DNA of 64,000 nt from Flavobacterium cupreum. GTDB lineage: Bacteria; Bacteroidota; Bacteroidia; Flavobacteriales; Flavobacteriaceae. Below, piece by piece: positions 49,736 through 58,694 of this stretch. The stretch lies in NCBI RefSeq assembly GCF_003996965.1, contig NZ_QWDM01000013.1, positions 62,001-126,000 on the forward strand, in the 5' to 3' direction. How positions within the stretch are numbered: position 1 is the first letter of the stretch; the number at the start of each line of letters is the position of its first letter. The notes beneath the pieces are model-generated. The model saw nothing but the letters and a program-made list of their open reading frames with translations. It ran no database searches and was not told the origin of the DNA. A program made the position numbers and the translations under genes.

Positions 49736-51631
49736 ATGCCCGAAGCACAGGAAATTCTTTTAAAATACTGGAAACACGACAGTTTCAGACCACTTCAAAA
49801 AGAAATTATTGATTCGGTTCTGGAGGGTCACGATACTTTTGCTTTGCTGCCAACCGGCGGCGGGAAATCGATTTGTTTTCAGGTTCCGGCCATGATGCAG
49901 GAAGGAATCTGCCTGGTAGTCTCCCCTTTGATCGCACTGATGAAAGACCAGGTGGCGAATTTGCAGAAGAGGGAAATTAAAGCCATTGCACTTACAGGAG
50001 GAATTCACACCGAAGAAATTATTGACCTCCTCGACAATTGCCAGTACGGAAATTATAAATTTTTATATCTGTCACCCGAAAGACTGCAATCAGACTGGAT
50101 TCTGGAACGCATTAAAAATTTACCCATCAATTTAATTGCCATTGATGAAGCACATTGTGTTTCGCAATGGGGACATGATTTTCGTCCCGCTTATCTGAAA
50201 ATTTCCGAAATTAAAAAATTCTTTCCTAAAATCCCCTTTCTGGCCCTGACCGCTACAGCCACTCCAAGGGTTATTGAAGACATCAAAAAAGAACTCGCAC
50301 TAAAAGATACTAAATTTTTTCAACAGTCTTTTGCGAGAGAAAATATAGCGTACATGGTTTTTAATGTCGAAGACAAACTCTACCGTGTGGAGCAAATTCT
50401 GAAGAAAAACCCACAGCCTTCTATCATCTATGTCCGAAACAGAAAATCCTGCCTGAATATCTCGACACAATTACAGTCGTTAGGCTTTAGGGCAACATAT
50501 TATCATGGCGGACTTTCTTCTAAGGAAAAAGACAAGAACATGCAATTGTGGATGTCGGAACAGGCGCAGGTTATAGTAGCCACCAATGCTTTCGGAATGG
50601 GAATTGACAAGGATAATGTAAAAACAGTTATTCATACCCAGCTTCCTGAAAACATCGAAAATTACTATCAGGAATCCGGAAGAGCAGGACGAAATGGCGG
50701 AAAATCATTTGCCGTTCTACTAACCAGTTCCTCAGACATCAATCAAACAGAGCAGCAGTTTTTAAGTGTTTTGCCCGATAAAAAATTCCTGAATACCATT
50801 TATGTAAAGCTCTGCAATTATTTTCAGATTGCTTACGGAGAAGGTCTTGACGATTCATTTTCTTTTAAACTGAATCATTTTTGCCAGAAATACGACTTCC
50901 CGACCTTAAAAACCTATAATGCTTTACAGTTTTTAAATCAGCAGGGGATTATTACCATGTCCCGGGAATTCTCCGAAAATATTACCATGCAATTTTTAAT
51001 CGAATCAAAAGAAGTAATCCGCTACATGAGCCTGAATTCAGGTGATGAAGAAATTATTCTGGCAATAGTAAGAACGTATCCCGGAATTTATGAAATGAAA
51101 GTTCCTTTTAATCTTTCCTTAATTGCCAAAAAATCAAACCATACCGAAGAACAGGTGACCGCTGTTTTAGAAAAATTAAGAGAAAAAGAAATCATAGAAT
51201 ACAAATCCAAAAGCAATGACGCTACTATATTATTTAATGAAGTTAGGGAAGACAATCTTACGATAAACAGAGTTTCTAAATATCTGGAAAGGCAAAATCA
51301 ACTGAAAAAAGACCAGCTTTCCTCTGTTCTTCATTACATAAAAGAAGACCAAACCTGTAAAAACAGACTCATTCTGGATTATTTCGGGGAAAAAACAGAA
51401 TCCAATTGCGGGGTCTGCTCCTACTGTATCACTAAAAAAGGTAAAATAACCGATGCGGATTCGATAGCCGATAAGATTCTTTCTTTATTAAAATCAGCCT
51501 CATTGACTTCAAGAGAAATTCAGAGTCAGATAAAACTGGACACTAATGATGTTATTCTGGCCCTTCAGGAATTACTGGAAAACAATTATATCACCATCCA
51601 ATCCAACAATACATACACTTTAAAATCATAA
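49736..51631 (+). CDS. recQ: ATP-dependent DNA helicase RecQ
   Basis: A 631-aa 3'-5' helicase for recombination and fork repair. Visible motifs: LPTGGGKSICFQVPA (Walker A), DEAHCVSQWGHDFRP (DEAH and aromatic-rich loop), TATATP, ATNAFGMGIDK and QESGRAGRNG. The RQC part has the zinc cysteines (TCKNR then CGVCSYC). A winged-helix end follows, but I see no clear HRDC domain. Its stop overlaps the fmt start by 1 nt. Confidence 0.95.
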   Translation: MPEAQEILLKYWKHDSFRPLQKEIIDSVLEGHDTFALLPTGGGKSICFQVPAMMQEGICLVVSPLIALMKDQVANLQKREIKAIALTGGIHTEEIIDLLDNCQYGNYKFLYLSPERLQSDWILERIKNLPINLIAIDEAHCVSQWGHDFRPAYLKISEIKKFFPKIPFLALTATATPRVIEDIKKELALKDTKFFQQSFARENIAYMVFNVEDKLYRVEQILKKNPQPSIIYVRNRKSCLNISTQLQSLGFRATYYHGGLSSKEKDKNMQLWMSEQAQVIVATNAFGMGIDKDNVKTVIHTQLPENIENYYQESGRAGRNGGKSFAVLLTSSSDINQTEQQFLSVLPDKKFLNTIYVKLCNYFQIAYGEGLDDSFSFKLNHFCQKYDFPTLKTYNALQFLNQQGIITMSREFSENITMQFLIESKEVIRYMSLNSGDEEIILAIVRTYPGIYEMKVPFNLSLIAKKSNHTEEQVTAVLEKLREKEIIEYKSKSNDATILFNEVREDNLTINRVSKYLERQNQLKKDQLSSVLHYIKEDQTCKNRLILDYFGEKTESNCGVCSYCITKKGKITDADSIADKILSLLKSASLTSREIQSQIKLDTNDVILALQELLENNYITIQSNNTYTLKS

Positions 51632-52578
51632 TGGAAAAATTAAGAATTATATTTATGGGAACTCCCGAATTTGCCGTTGGCATACTGGATACCATTATCA
51701 AAAACAATTACGATGTTGTGGGCGTTATCACAGCAGCAGATAAACCTGCAGGACGCGGGCAAAAAATAAAATATTCAGCTGTAAAAGAGTATGCGTTGGT
51801 CAACAACCTGACTTTATTGCAACCCACAAATCTTAAAGATGAAAGTTTCCTGGAGGAACTTAAAGCATTAAATGCCAATTTACAAATTGTGGTTGCCTTC
51901 AGAATGCTGCCAAAAGTAGTATGGGAAATGCCGGCTTTGGGCACCTTCAATCTTCATGCTTCTTTATTACCCAATTATCGTGGTGCGGCACCCATTAACT
52001 GGGCTATCATTAATGGCGAAACTAAAACCGGTGTGACTACTTTTTTCATAGATGATAAAATAGACACCGGAGCGATGATCCTAAATTCGGAGATTGCCAT
52101 TGAACCAGCAGAAAACGCCGGACAATTGCATGACCGATTGATGCATTTAGGAAGTCAGACCGTAATTGATACTTTGCAGGTTATTGAAAAAGGAAATGTG
52201 GTTACAACAATTCAGGAAGAAGATGCCGAAATAAAAACAGCATATAAACTCAATAAGGAAAACTGCAAAATTGACTGGACAAAATCCGGAGCGGAAATAA
52301 ACAATCTCATCCGCGGATTAAGTCCATACCCGGCTTCTTGGTGTTTTCTAAAAGACAAAAACGAAGAATTAAGCATTAAAATATATGAGGCAAAACTGAC
52401 TGAAGAAGCCCATTCTTATGAAACCGGAAGCCTGATCAGCAGTAAAAAGGAAATCAAAATTGCAATAGCAAATGGCTTTGTTCAGCTTTTGAGTTTACAA
52501 TTACCCGGAAAAAAGAGAATGCAGGTTGCAGAATTGCTAAACGGCATTACTTTTTCGGAAACAGCGAAGGTCTATTAA
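51631..52578 (+). CDS. fmt: Methionyl-tRNA formyltransferase
   Basis: A 315-aa enzyme formylating initiator Met-tRNA with 10-formyl-tetrahydrofolate. It has IIFMGTPEFAVGILD at the start, the folate-binding and catalytic stretch NLHASLLPNYRGAAPINWAI, and the C-terminal OB-like tRNA-binding part (GLSPYPASWCFL). It is coupled to recQ by a 1-nt overlap. Confidence 0.97.
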   Translation: MEKLRIIFMGTPEFAVGILDTIIKNNYDVVGVITAADKPAGRGQKIKYSAVKEYALVNNLTLLQPTNLKDESFLEELKALNANLQIVVAFRMLPKVVWEMPALGTFNLHASLLPNYRGAAPINWAIINGETKTGVTTFFIDDKIDTGAMILNSEIAIEPAENAGQLHDRLMHLGSQTVIDTLQVIEKGNVVTTIQEEDAEIKTAYKLNKENCKIDWTKSGAEINNLIRGLSPYPASWCFLKDKNEELSIKIYEAKLTEEAHSYETGSLISSKKEIKIAIANGFVQLLSLQLPGKKRMQVAELLNGITFSETAKVY

Positions 52579-52683
52579 GGTCAATAAAACGGGGGTTTTT
52601 ACCTGTTTTTACTTATAAATATCACGCTTTATGAACAAAAAAAGCAAGTTATTAACAATTTTTACTAAATTTAAAGAAAACAC

Positions 52684-52713
52684 TTGCAAGGAACGGATTT
52701 CCTACTAAATTTG
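52684..52713 (+). promoter_or_regulatory. Promoter of the HU gene
   Basis: TTG (52684-52686) and TAAATTTG (52706-52713), 19 nt apart, 46 nt before the start codon. Confidence 0.85.
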
Positions 52714-52759
52714 TGTATTAACAATTTTTTTTTTAACCAACAATTAATAACTAATAATT

Positions 52760-53032
52760 ATGAACAAATCAGAATTAATCGATGCTATCGCTGCTGATGC
52801 AGGAATCACAAAAGCTGCGGCTAAATTAGCTTTAGAGTCTTTTTTAGGTAATGTAGGGACAACTTTGAAAAAAGGAGGAAGAATTTCATTAGTAGGTTTC
52901 GGATCTTGGTCAGTATCTGCTAGAGCTGCAAGAGATGGTAGAAATCCACAAACTGGAAAAACTATAAAAATCGCTGCTAAAAATGTAGTGAAATTTAAAG
53001 CTGGCGCTGAATTAGAAGGTGCAGTGAACTAA
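52760..53032 (+). CDS. HU-family DNA-binding protein
   Basis: A 90-aa nucleoid protein: MNKSELIDAIAADAGITKAA at the start, GRISLVGFGSWSVSARAARD and GRNPQTGKTIKIAAKNVVKF, the HU beta-arm with its Pro tip. It bends and packs DNA as a dimer. It has its own strong promoter and terminator. Confidence 0.96.
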   Translation: MNKSELIDAIAADAGITKAAAKLALESFLGNVGTTLKKGGRISLVGFGSWSVSARAARDGRNPQTGKTIKIAAKNVVKFKAGAELEGAVN

Positions 53033-53064
53033 GTAAGAAAGTTCTCTAAACTTATAATATAATT

Positions 53065-53091
53065 AAAACCCTCCTCATGGAGGGTTTTTTT
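53065..53091 (+). terminator. Terminator of the HU gene
   Basis: AAAACCCTCC / GGAGGGTTTT stem with a TCAT loop and a T-run. Confidence 0.92.
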
Positions 53092-53160
53092 GTGCGGTTT
53101 AACGATTTTATTTGGGTTTTTAAAAATTTTATGATTAAATTTAATAAAAATTGTAGCCGT

Positions 53161-53721
53161 ATGATTTCAGAAAAATTAAAAAAAGGACACCTGCTTATTG
53201 CCGAGCCTTCAATAATTGGAGATTTATCTTTTAACAGATCGGTAATTTTATTAGCAGACCATAACAAAGAAGGATCAATAGGATTTATCATAAACAAGCC
53301 ATTAAAGTATACTATTAATGACTTAATTCCGGAAATTGATGCCAGCTTTAAGATATATAACGGAGGCCCTGTAGAACAGGACAATCTTTATTTCATTCAC
53401 AATATCCCGGAATTAATCCCGAATAGTGTCGAGATTTCTAACGGAATTTATTGGGGAGGTGATTTCGAATCAACCAAAGACCTTATTAACGACGGATCTA
53501 TTAACAAAAATAATATTCGTTTTTTCTTAGGATATACGGGTTGGGATGAAAATCAGCTTGAAAGTGAAATGCAGGGAAACTCCTGGATCATTGCCGATAA
53601 TAATTACAAAAACAAAATTATCGGAAAATCCACCACTCATTTTTGGAAAGAACAAATAATTGAGCTGGGCGGAGATTATCTTATTTGGTCAAATGCACCT
53701 GAGAATCCATATCTGAATTAA
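53161..53721 (+). CDS. YqgE/AlgH family protein
   Basis: A 186-aa cytoplasmic protein of the UPF0301 family: KKGHLLIAEPSIIGDLSFNR, GSIGFIINKPLKYTINDLIP and FFLGYTGWDENQLESEM. Its biochemical role is unknown. The frame stays open back to 53077, through the HU terminator, so the ATG at 53161 that matches the family start is chosen. It converges on the next gene with a 4-nt overlap. Confidence 0.9.
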   Translation: MISEKLKKGHLLIAEPSIIGDLSFNRSVILLADHNKEGSIGFIINKPLKYTINDLIPEIDASFKIYNGGPVEQDNLYFIHNIPELIPNSVEISNGIYWGGDFESTKDLINDGSINKNNIRFFLGYTGWDENQLESEMQGNSWIIADNNYKNKIIGKSTTHFWKEQIIELGGDYLIWSNAPENPYLN

Positions 53722-54557
53722 TTTTCAGATATAGATTCATTCAGTTTCTGTACTAATAAATGAGCCAGACTGTTTGTAAACTCTTTTTTTCGATATTTGC
53801 TTATCGGTTGTATCCCTGTGATTACATTTGTCAGAAATAATTCGTCTGCTTTTTGAAGATCAAAAGGCGAAATTATTTCTTCAGTCACTTCTATGCCTTC
53901 TATTTTCTTAGCAAGTGCCAAAACCTGCTTACGCATAACCCCGTTCAGACAACCTTCTGAAATTGGAGGGGTAATTAATTTTTTGCCCATCACCATAAAT
54001 AGATTCCCCTGTAAAACCTCAACAACATTTTTAGTATCATTAACTAAAATACAATTGTCCAGACCATTTTCGTGCGCAAAAATGCTTCCGGTAACATTAA
54101 TCAGTTTATTAGTCGTTTTAATGGACGATAATAGTTGTTTGGTCACATAGAAATCTTTGTACAAATCGACTTCATAATGAGCTGTATTTAAGACGTATGA
54201 CGTATTCTCAAGTCCGGTTGTGTGAATTAAAAAGGAAACCTCATTTGTTTTCGGCAAATATAATCCACCATCATTTCTAAAAACGGTGATTCTTGCTCTT
54301 GCCGAGGCCGACAATCCATTTTCGGCAACCACTTTTAAAACCTGTTCTTCAAAGTATTCCATGGTAAAATTCATTGGAATTTCCATTCGGACCACACGCA
54401 TGGAAGCCATTAGCCTAAAATAGTGATCTTCAAGAAACAATATTTTGCTGTTGATTATTTTTAGCGTTTCAAAAACACCATCTCCATACAAAAAAGCACG
54501 ATTCTGAGTTAATATATTCTCTTCCTGCCCTACTATGTTTCCGTTAAAATTGATCAT
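53718..54557 (-). CDS. Class IV aminotransferase (PabC / D-amino acid aminotransferase type)
   Basis: A 279-aa PLP enzyme of fold type IV. It shows FLYGDGVFETLKI with the Arg/Glu site, the PLP lysine in SSIKTTNKLINVTGS, and SEGCLNGVMRKQVLAL. Family members include aminodeoxychorismate lyase (folate synthesis), branched-chain and D-amino acid aminotransferases. PabC is the most likely, given the short length and isolated position, but this is not fixed by sequence. Confidence 0.88.
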   Translation of the reverse strand: MINFNGNIVGQEENILTQNRAFLYGDGVFETLKIINSKILFLEDHYFRLMASMRVVRMEIPMNFTMEYFEEQVLKVVAENGLSASARARITVFRNDGGLYLPKTNEVSFLIHTTGLENTSYVLNTAHYEVDLYKDFYVTKQLLSSIKTTNKLINVTGSIFAHENGLDNCILVNDTKNVVEVLQGNLFMVMGKKLITPPISEGCLNGVMRKQVLALAKKIEGIEVTEEIISPFDLQKADELFLTNVITGIQPISKYRKKEFTNSLAHLLVQKLNESISEN

Positions 54558-54583
54558 AAAAAAACCCTGAATTTTGTTCAGGG
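54558..54583 (-). terminator. Terminator of the START-like gene
   Basis: CCCTGAA / TTCAGGG stem with a 5-nt loop, followed by seven T on the minus strand. The hairpin overlaps the predicted start of transcription of the next gene. Confidence 0.7.
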
Positions 54584-54591
54584 CAAATATA
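54584..54591 (-). promoter_or_regulatory. Promoter -7 element, aminotransferase gene
   Basis: TATATTTG on the minus strand, 27 nt before the start codon and immediately next to the terminator hairpin. Confidence 0.6.
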
Positions 54592-54611
54592 AGGCATAAA
54601 ATAGACTTTTA

Positions 54612-55004
54612 CTAAACAGATCCTATAAGATGTTTCAGGTCTGAGATCTGATTCTCCCACAATTGTTTAGCTTCGCCAACTTCTTCTTTTTCAGCAAAAT
54701 CGACAACCATTAATGACACATCTTTAGTCAGTTCATCGACTAAAATATGAAGTTCAAAAAAGTATTCCGTATCCTTACTGCTTTCATCCACCCATTTAAA
54801 CTTCACTTTTTCACCGGTTTTTTTAGAAGCCAGACGCGCTTTTTCCTGCGAGTCATTCCAAATAAAAGTGAAAAATTCCCCTCTTGAGTTTACATTATCA
54901 GCGAACCATTCTGATAAACCCGACGGAGTTGAAATATATTGATATAATAATTGAGGCGATGAATTTATGGGAAACTCGATTTCGTAACGTATTTTTGGAT
55001 CCAT
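54612..55004 (-). CDS. START-like (SRPBCC/AHSA1-type) domain protein
   Basis: A 130-aa single-domain protein of the Bet v 1/START superfamily: YEIEFPINSSPQLLYQYIST, SGLSEWFADNV and a C-terminal helix EAKQLWENQISDLKHLIG. The fold binds hydrophobic ligands or acts with chaperones. The ligand is unknown. Confidence 0.88.
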   Translation of the reverse strand: MDPKIRYEIEFPINSSPQLLYQYISTPSGLSEWFADNVNSRGEFFTFIWNDSQEKARLASKKTGEKVKFKWVDESSKDTEYFFELHILVDELTKDVSLMVVDFAEKEEVGEAKQLWENQISDLKHLIGSV

Positions 55005-55091
55005 GTGCTACTTTTAATTTTTTCGAAATATAAGAATATATGTCCGAAAACAATGCGTTTTTAAAAATATTTTTTTTTCTTCGATTTATGC

Positions 55092-55121
55092 TTGTTCGCT
55101 TTAATATAATTTTTATATTTG
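55092..55121 (+). promoter_or_regulatory. Promoter of the tRNA gene
   Basis: TTG (55092-55094) and TATATTTG (55114-55121), 19 nt apart, 37 nt before the tRNA. Confidence 0.85.
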
Positions 55122-55158
55122 CACCCGCAATGAGGAACTCATTCCTGATAGCAGTCTT

Positions 55159-55232
55159 GGCGAGGTAGCTCAGTTGGTTAGAGCGCAGGATTCATAACCC
55201 TGAGGTCACGGGTTCAACTCCCGTCCTCGCTA
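55159..55232 (+). tRNA. tRNA-Met (CAT anticodon)
   Basis: A 74-nt cloverleaf: acceptor GGCGAGG pairs with CCTCGCT (one G-U pair), D-arm GCTCAGTTGGTTAGAGC, anticodon loop TTCATAA, T-loop GGGTTCAACTCCC, no encoded CCA. The anticodon stem lacks the three consecutive G-C pairs of the initiator, so elongator Met is likely. A CAT-type isoleucine tRNA cannot be fully excluded by eye. Confidence 0.93.
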
Positions 55233-55255
55233 CAAACAGGAAATTATTCAAAACG

Positions 55256-55287
55256 AGCGGATTAGTATAAACTGATCCGCTTTTTTT
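55256..55287 (+). terminator. Terminator of the tRNA
   Basis: AGCGGATTAGT / ACTGATCCGCT stem with a 4-nt loop (one G-U pair) and a T-run. A related hairpin is found at 58053-58080. Confidence 0.85.
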
Positions 55288-55496
55288 ATGCCTTTTCGTT
55301 TCCCGGACTTCTCAAAATCAGGTGTTTTTACGGGGTGATTTGCCGATATAAAGTTGTTTTTTCATGTCCATAAGGAAAACAGTAAAATAATTCTGTTCCG
55401 TTTGAAAAAATCACACGGTGACAATTTCAAAATAAATATCGACAGTTATTCCAAATTTTCGGGAAATCTATTTTATATAAATTAATTATAATACAA
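55288..55496. other. Intergenic region with a motif shared with 58.1 kb
   Basis: No gene seen. It contains TTCTCAAAATCAGGTGTTTT (from 55309), similar to a stretch at 58102-58128, and then an AT-rich part leading to the promoter of the next gene. Confidence 0.5.
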
Positions 55497-55504
55497 TAAC
55501 TTTG
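55497..55504 (+). promoter_or_regulatory. Promoter -7 element, 85-aa gene
   Basis: TAACTTTG 29 nt before the start codon at 55534. Confidence 0.6.
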
Positions 55505-55533
55505 TAATCTCATTAAAGTAATTTACAAACAAT

Positions 55534-55791
55534 ATGGATATAGTCAAATTTAAAATCACATCAAAAACGATAAAAGTAGAAGTACGCAATTCGAATAATT
55601 ATGTTTTTAATTTCAATACCGCTTTGGAGATTGAAAAAGAAGACAGAGATGTTTTATTAAGACTATACAATGCATTGGATATGCTTTTTAAGAAAGAAAC
55701 TCCGGCCGAAACAAAAAACTACATTTCGCCCAACCAAACCAATATACTGGATCAGATCTCAGCTGTTGATAATTTAGAACCGGAAAAATAA
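55534..55791 (+). CDS. Small hypothetical protein (85 aa)
   Basis: No family recognised. The first half has alternating strands (VKFKITSKTIKVEVRNSNNY, VFNFNTALEIEKED), then a helix (DVLLRLYNALDMLFKKE) and an unstructured polar tail. It is soluble and has no signal peptide. A promoter element and a good codon pattern support it as real. Confidence 0.65.
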   Translation: MDIVKFKITSKTIKVEVRNSNNYVFNFNTALEIEKEDRDVLLRLYNALDMLFKKETPAETKNYISPNQTNILDQISAVDNLEPEK

Positions 55792-55971
55792 ACACGTTAT
55801 CGGTCATAGTTTACAGACCAACCTCTTTTTATAGTTTACAGATTTGATCAGACATCTCACATAACTTGTTTTACAACCTGCCAAAAATTTATTGTACATT
55901 AGTAAATCAGCTAAGTATGGAGACTGCATTAACAAAGATTTATCTATAAGCCTTACTTTAAAGCGAAAACT

Positions 55972-56925
55972 ATGATCGAGATTTTATTAAAAAACAAACA
56001 AATAGTCAAAGCACAAACTATTGAAGAGCTTTCCATCTTAAATCTGGATTTCCATGTCATGCAATTTATTGACTATAGGGATTCTGAAATAAACTGGCTC
56101 AAAGAAAATCTGAATCTTGATTTTTCTATCATGAAGAATTATGAAGATTTTGAAATTAGTTCGCATTTTCTGGAAAATGCAAAACAGGTCTCCTTTCACT
56201 TTTCGATTCCCTATTATGACACAGCAAACAAAATTATCGAAGAACCGCTGTTTATCATCATAACACAAGCGGGTTTGTTTTTGTTCTGCAGCTCGCGACT
56301 GGATAATTTTCTCAATAAAATTTATTCCGACAGATTCAGTGCCTTAAAGGAAAGAGAAGACACAAAAGCGGTCTTAAAGTTTCAATTCGAATTTATTTCC
56401 GACTATTTTGCTGATATAACCGAAAATCTGAGCAGGAGAATAAAAACGCTTACCAATGCCATTCTAATTGAAAAAAACTTTTCTAAAAGAGAAATGGACA
56501 CCATTACGGAATACAATTTCGGAAACTCCCTTATAAAAGAATCCCTTATTGAAACCACCAGAGTTTTTCGATTATACATGAAAAGCAACTGGGAACAACA
56601 AATGGACCTGAAAGAAAATATAAAATCGGAATTAAATGATCTTGTTGCCATTTCTGATTACATCCAATTCAATTTTGACCGTCTTGACGATTTAAAAGAG
56701 AATATCTCCAACAAAATTGATCTGGAGCAGAACCATATTTTTAAGATGCTTACGGTTGTTACCGTTTGTATTTCCCTTCCGACTCTTATTGCGGGAGTGT
56801 ACGGAATGAACTTCGAACAAATGCCTGAATTGAAAACGGCCTATGGGTATCCTCTTATATTACTTGCCATGCTGCTGTCTGCCATCTTACCGTTTATATA
56901 TTTCAAGCGAAAAAAATGGTTATAA
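55972..56925 (+). CDS. CorA-family divalent cation transporter
   Basis: A 317-aa protein with a cytoplasmic N-terminal alpha/beta domain, a long helix (about residues 145-250) and two C-terminal membrane helices (about 255-275 and 290-310). The CorA signature GVYGMNFEQMP (Gly-Met-Asn) sits at the first helix end. It forms a pentameric channel for Mg2+, Co2+ or Ni2+. Confidence 0.9.
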   Translation: MIEILLKNKQIVKAQTIEELSILNLDFHVMQFIDYRDSEINWLKENLNLDFSIMKNYEDFEISSHFLENAKQVSFHFSIPYYDTANKIIEEPLFIIITQAGLFLFCSSRLDNFLNKIYSDRFSALKEREDTKAVLKFQFEFISDYFADITENLSRRIKTLTNAILIEKNFSKREMDTITEYNFGNSLIKESLIETTRVFRLYMKSNWEQQMDLKENIKSELNDLVAISDYIQFNFDRLDDLKENISNKIDLEQNHIFKMLTVVTVCISLPTLIAGVYGMNFEQMPELKTAYGYPLILLAMLLSAILPFIYFKRKKWL

Positions 56926-57145
56926 AAATCTTTCGATTACCCTAAAAAAGCAGTGAAGACCATCTGCCAGACAAATACATCTGATTTCGAAAATTCGGGG
57001 GAATTTGCGCAAAATTAAATTTCGGGAATATTTAGTCTAAAAATTATTAATTTAGCTTAGCGATCAAAATCAATTTAACGCATTCCAACATATTCTCATT
57101 TTTGTTTCGCCTGAATTTAATTTTTAAAAAATAAAAAGCTGAAAA

Positions 57146-57523
57146 ATGAAAAAAGTAACAGGTATTGGGGGCATTTTTTTCAAATGTAACGACCCTGAAA
57201 AAATGAGAGACTGGTACAAAACCCATCTGGGCTTAGACACCAATGATTACGGAGCCACATTCGAATGGACAGAAGCAACAGATTCTGCCAAAAAAGGTTC
57301 CACACAATGGAGCCCGTTTCCTGAGGCTACCAAATATTTTGAACCTTCAGCAAAAGACTTCATGATCAATTACAGGGTTGCCGATCTTGAAGCGCTGGTT
57401 GCCGAATTAAAAAAAGAAGGCGTGACCATTGTGGACCAGATAGAAACTTATGACTACGGAAAGTTTATTCATATAATTGATATGGAGGGAAACAAAATTC
57501 AGCTTTGGGAACCTTTCGATTAG
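57146..57523 (+). CDS. VOC (glyoxalase/dioxygenase) superfamily protein
   Basis: A 125-aa metal-dependent fold protein: GIGGIFFKCNDPEKMRDWYK, INYRVADLEALVAELKKEGV, and HIIDMEGNKIQLWEP at the end, where the last Glu is a usual metal ligand. The substrate is unknown. It lies 30 nt upstream of the DUF2200 gene. Confidence 0.88.
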   Translation: MKKVTGIGGIFFKCNDPEKMRDWYKTHLGLDTNDYGATFEWTEATDSAKKGSTQWSPFPEATKYFEPSAKDFMINYRVADLEALVAELKKEGVTIVDQIETYDYGKFIHIIDMEGNKIQLWEPFD

Positions 57524-57553
57524 ATTTCACCGAAAAACGCTATTAAAGAAACG

Positions 57554-57904
57554 ATGGAAAAGCACAGAATATTTACAACATCATTTGCCAGTGTCTATCC
57601 GCACTATATTACCAAAGCGGAGAAAAAAGGCCGTACAAAGGAAGAAGTAGATTCGATAATTTACTGGCTGACAGGTTACAGCCCAACGGCATTGCAAAAA
57701 CTAATCGATAACAAAACCGATTTCGAAACTTTTTTTGCAGAAGCACCGCAAATGAATGAGCATACTTCAAAAATTACCGGCATAATTTGTGGGTATCGTG
57801 TAGAAGATATCGAAGATAAACTCATGCAAAAGATTCGTTACTTAGATAAACTGATTGATGAACTGGCAAAAGGAAAAGCGATGGGAAAAATTTTAAGAAC
57901 CTAA
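57554..57904 (+). CDS. DUF2200 family protein
   Basis: A 116-aa protein matching DUF2200: HRIFTTSFASVYPHYITKAE, EVDSIIYWLTGY and MQKIRYLDKLIDELAKGKAM. Function unknown. It probably shares a transcript with the VOC gene. Confidence 0.88.
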   Translation: MEKHRIFTTSFASVYPHYITKAEKKGRTKEEVDSIIYWLTGYSPTALQKLIDNKTDFETFFAEAPQMNEHTSKITGIICGYRVEDIEDKLMQKIRYLDKLIDELAKGKAMGKILRT

Positions 57905-58277
57905 CCTTATTACAACCTCAACTTTATCGGTCAGATACCAGAAAGTATATAAGATCTGAAATTAACTGACCTTATTATCAGCAAGTTATCTGTCTTCATA
58001 TTTCCCAGGTCAGGAACGCTTATAAAATTTTATAGTAAACAATTAAATAATAGATTAGTACTAACTGATCTTTTTTTTTTGCCTTTATTTTTTTCAGTTA
58101 TTTTTCAAAAACAGGTATTTCTACTCGTTTTTTTTTTAATAATAAAAACGATTTTTGTATTCAAATGTGGAAAACCGTAAGGAATTACCAACAAAATAAC
58201 TGAAATTAGCAAAATAAAAGACCGCGTGTCATAAAAAACAAAACATAACATAAGTTGGACAAGTAAAAAATCAAACT
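57905..58277. other. Intergenic region, no gene seen
   Basis: 373 bp without coding potential. It contains a terminator-like hairpin (58053-58080) and a stretch (58102-58128) similar to one downstream of the tRNA. Confidence 0.6.
58053..58080 (+). terminator. Terminator-like hairpin
   Basis: GATTAGT / ACTGATC stem with a short loop (one G-U pair), followed by ten T. It is 148 nt past the DUF2200 stop and closely resembles the terminator after the tRNA. Confidence 0.7.
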
Positions 58278-58694
58278 ATGGAAAATCTTTGGTGCTGGCG
58301 TTGTAAAATGGAAATCCCGATGTTGAACGAGGAGGAACATTTGATTGCGTCTAAACTTTATCGCCAGGGTTTTGAAACAGGAAAATGTAACATGACAAGG
58401 CAAGAGCGTTTTAAGGCACTGCTTGACTATTACAAAGAACTGTCGGGTTTTGAAGAAACGGAACCGAATGCGATTATGCATCATAGAATTGAACTATACG
58501 GCCCGCCTTGCGAAAATTGCAGCAAGCCTTACAGAACTTCCAAAGCTTCCTTTTGCGCAGCCTGCGGGCACAAAAGAACTAGTGAACTTCTAATTAATGA
58601 CGTGTTACCGAAAACAGAACAAAAATGGTGGCAAAAGTTTGTGATTTCCGACAGCAATAATGCGATTTCATTGGCAATTGCGGAAAGAAAATAA
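58278..58694 (+). CDS. Hypothetical protein with paired CxxC zinc-ribbon motifs
   Basis: A 138-aa soluble protein. It has one CxxC near the start (LWCWRCKME, residues 6-9) and two more at about 76-95 (CENC and CAACGHK). These look like zinc-binding pairs. The middle is helical (EEEHLIASKLYRQGFETGKC). The zinc-ribbon ends suggest nucleic-acid or protein binding. No named family is recognised. Confidence 0.65.
   Translation: MENLWCWRCKMEIPMLNEEEHLIASKLYRQGFETGKCNMTRQERFKALLDYYKELSGFEETEPNAIMHHRIELYGPPCENCSKPYRTSKASFCAACGHKRTSELLINDVLPKTEQKWWQKFVISDSNNAISLAIAERK

Noticed and set aside
55159..55232. tRNA as an integration site of a genomic island to its right
   Set aside because: No integrase and no repeated tRNA 3' end was found downstream, although the following 6 kb is rich in uncharacterised genes.
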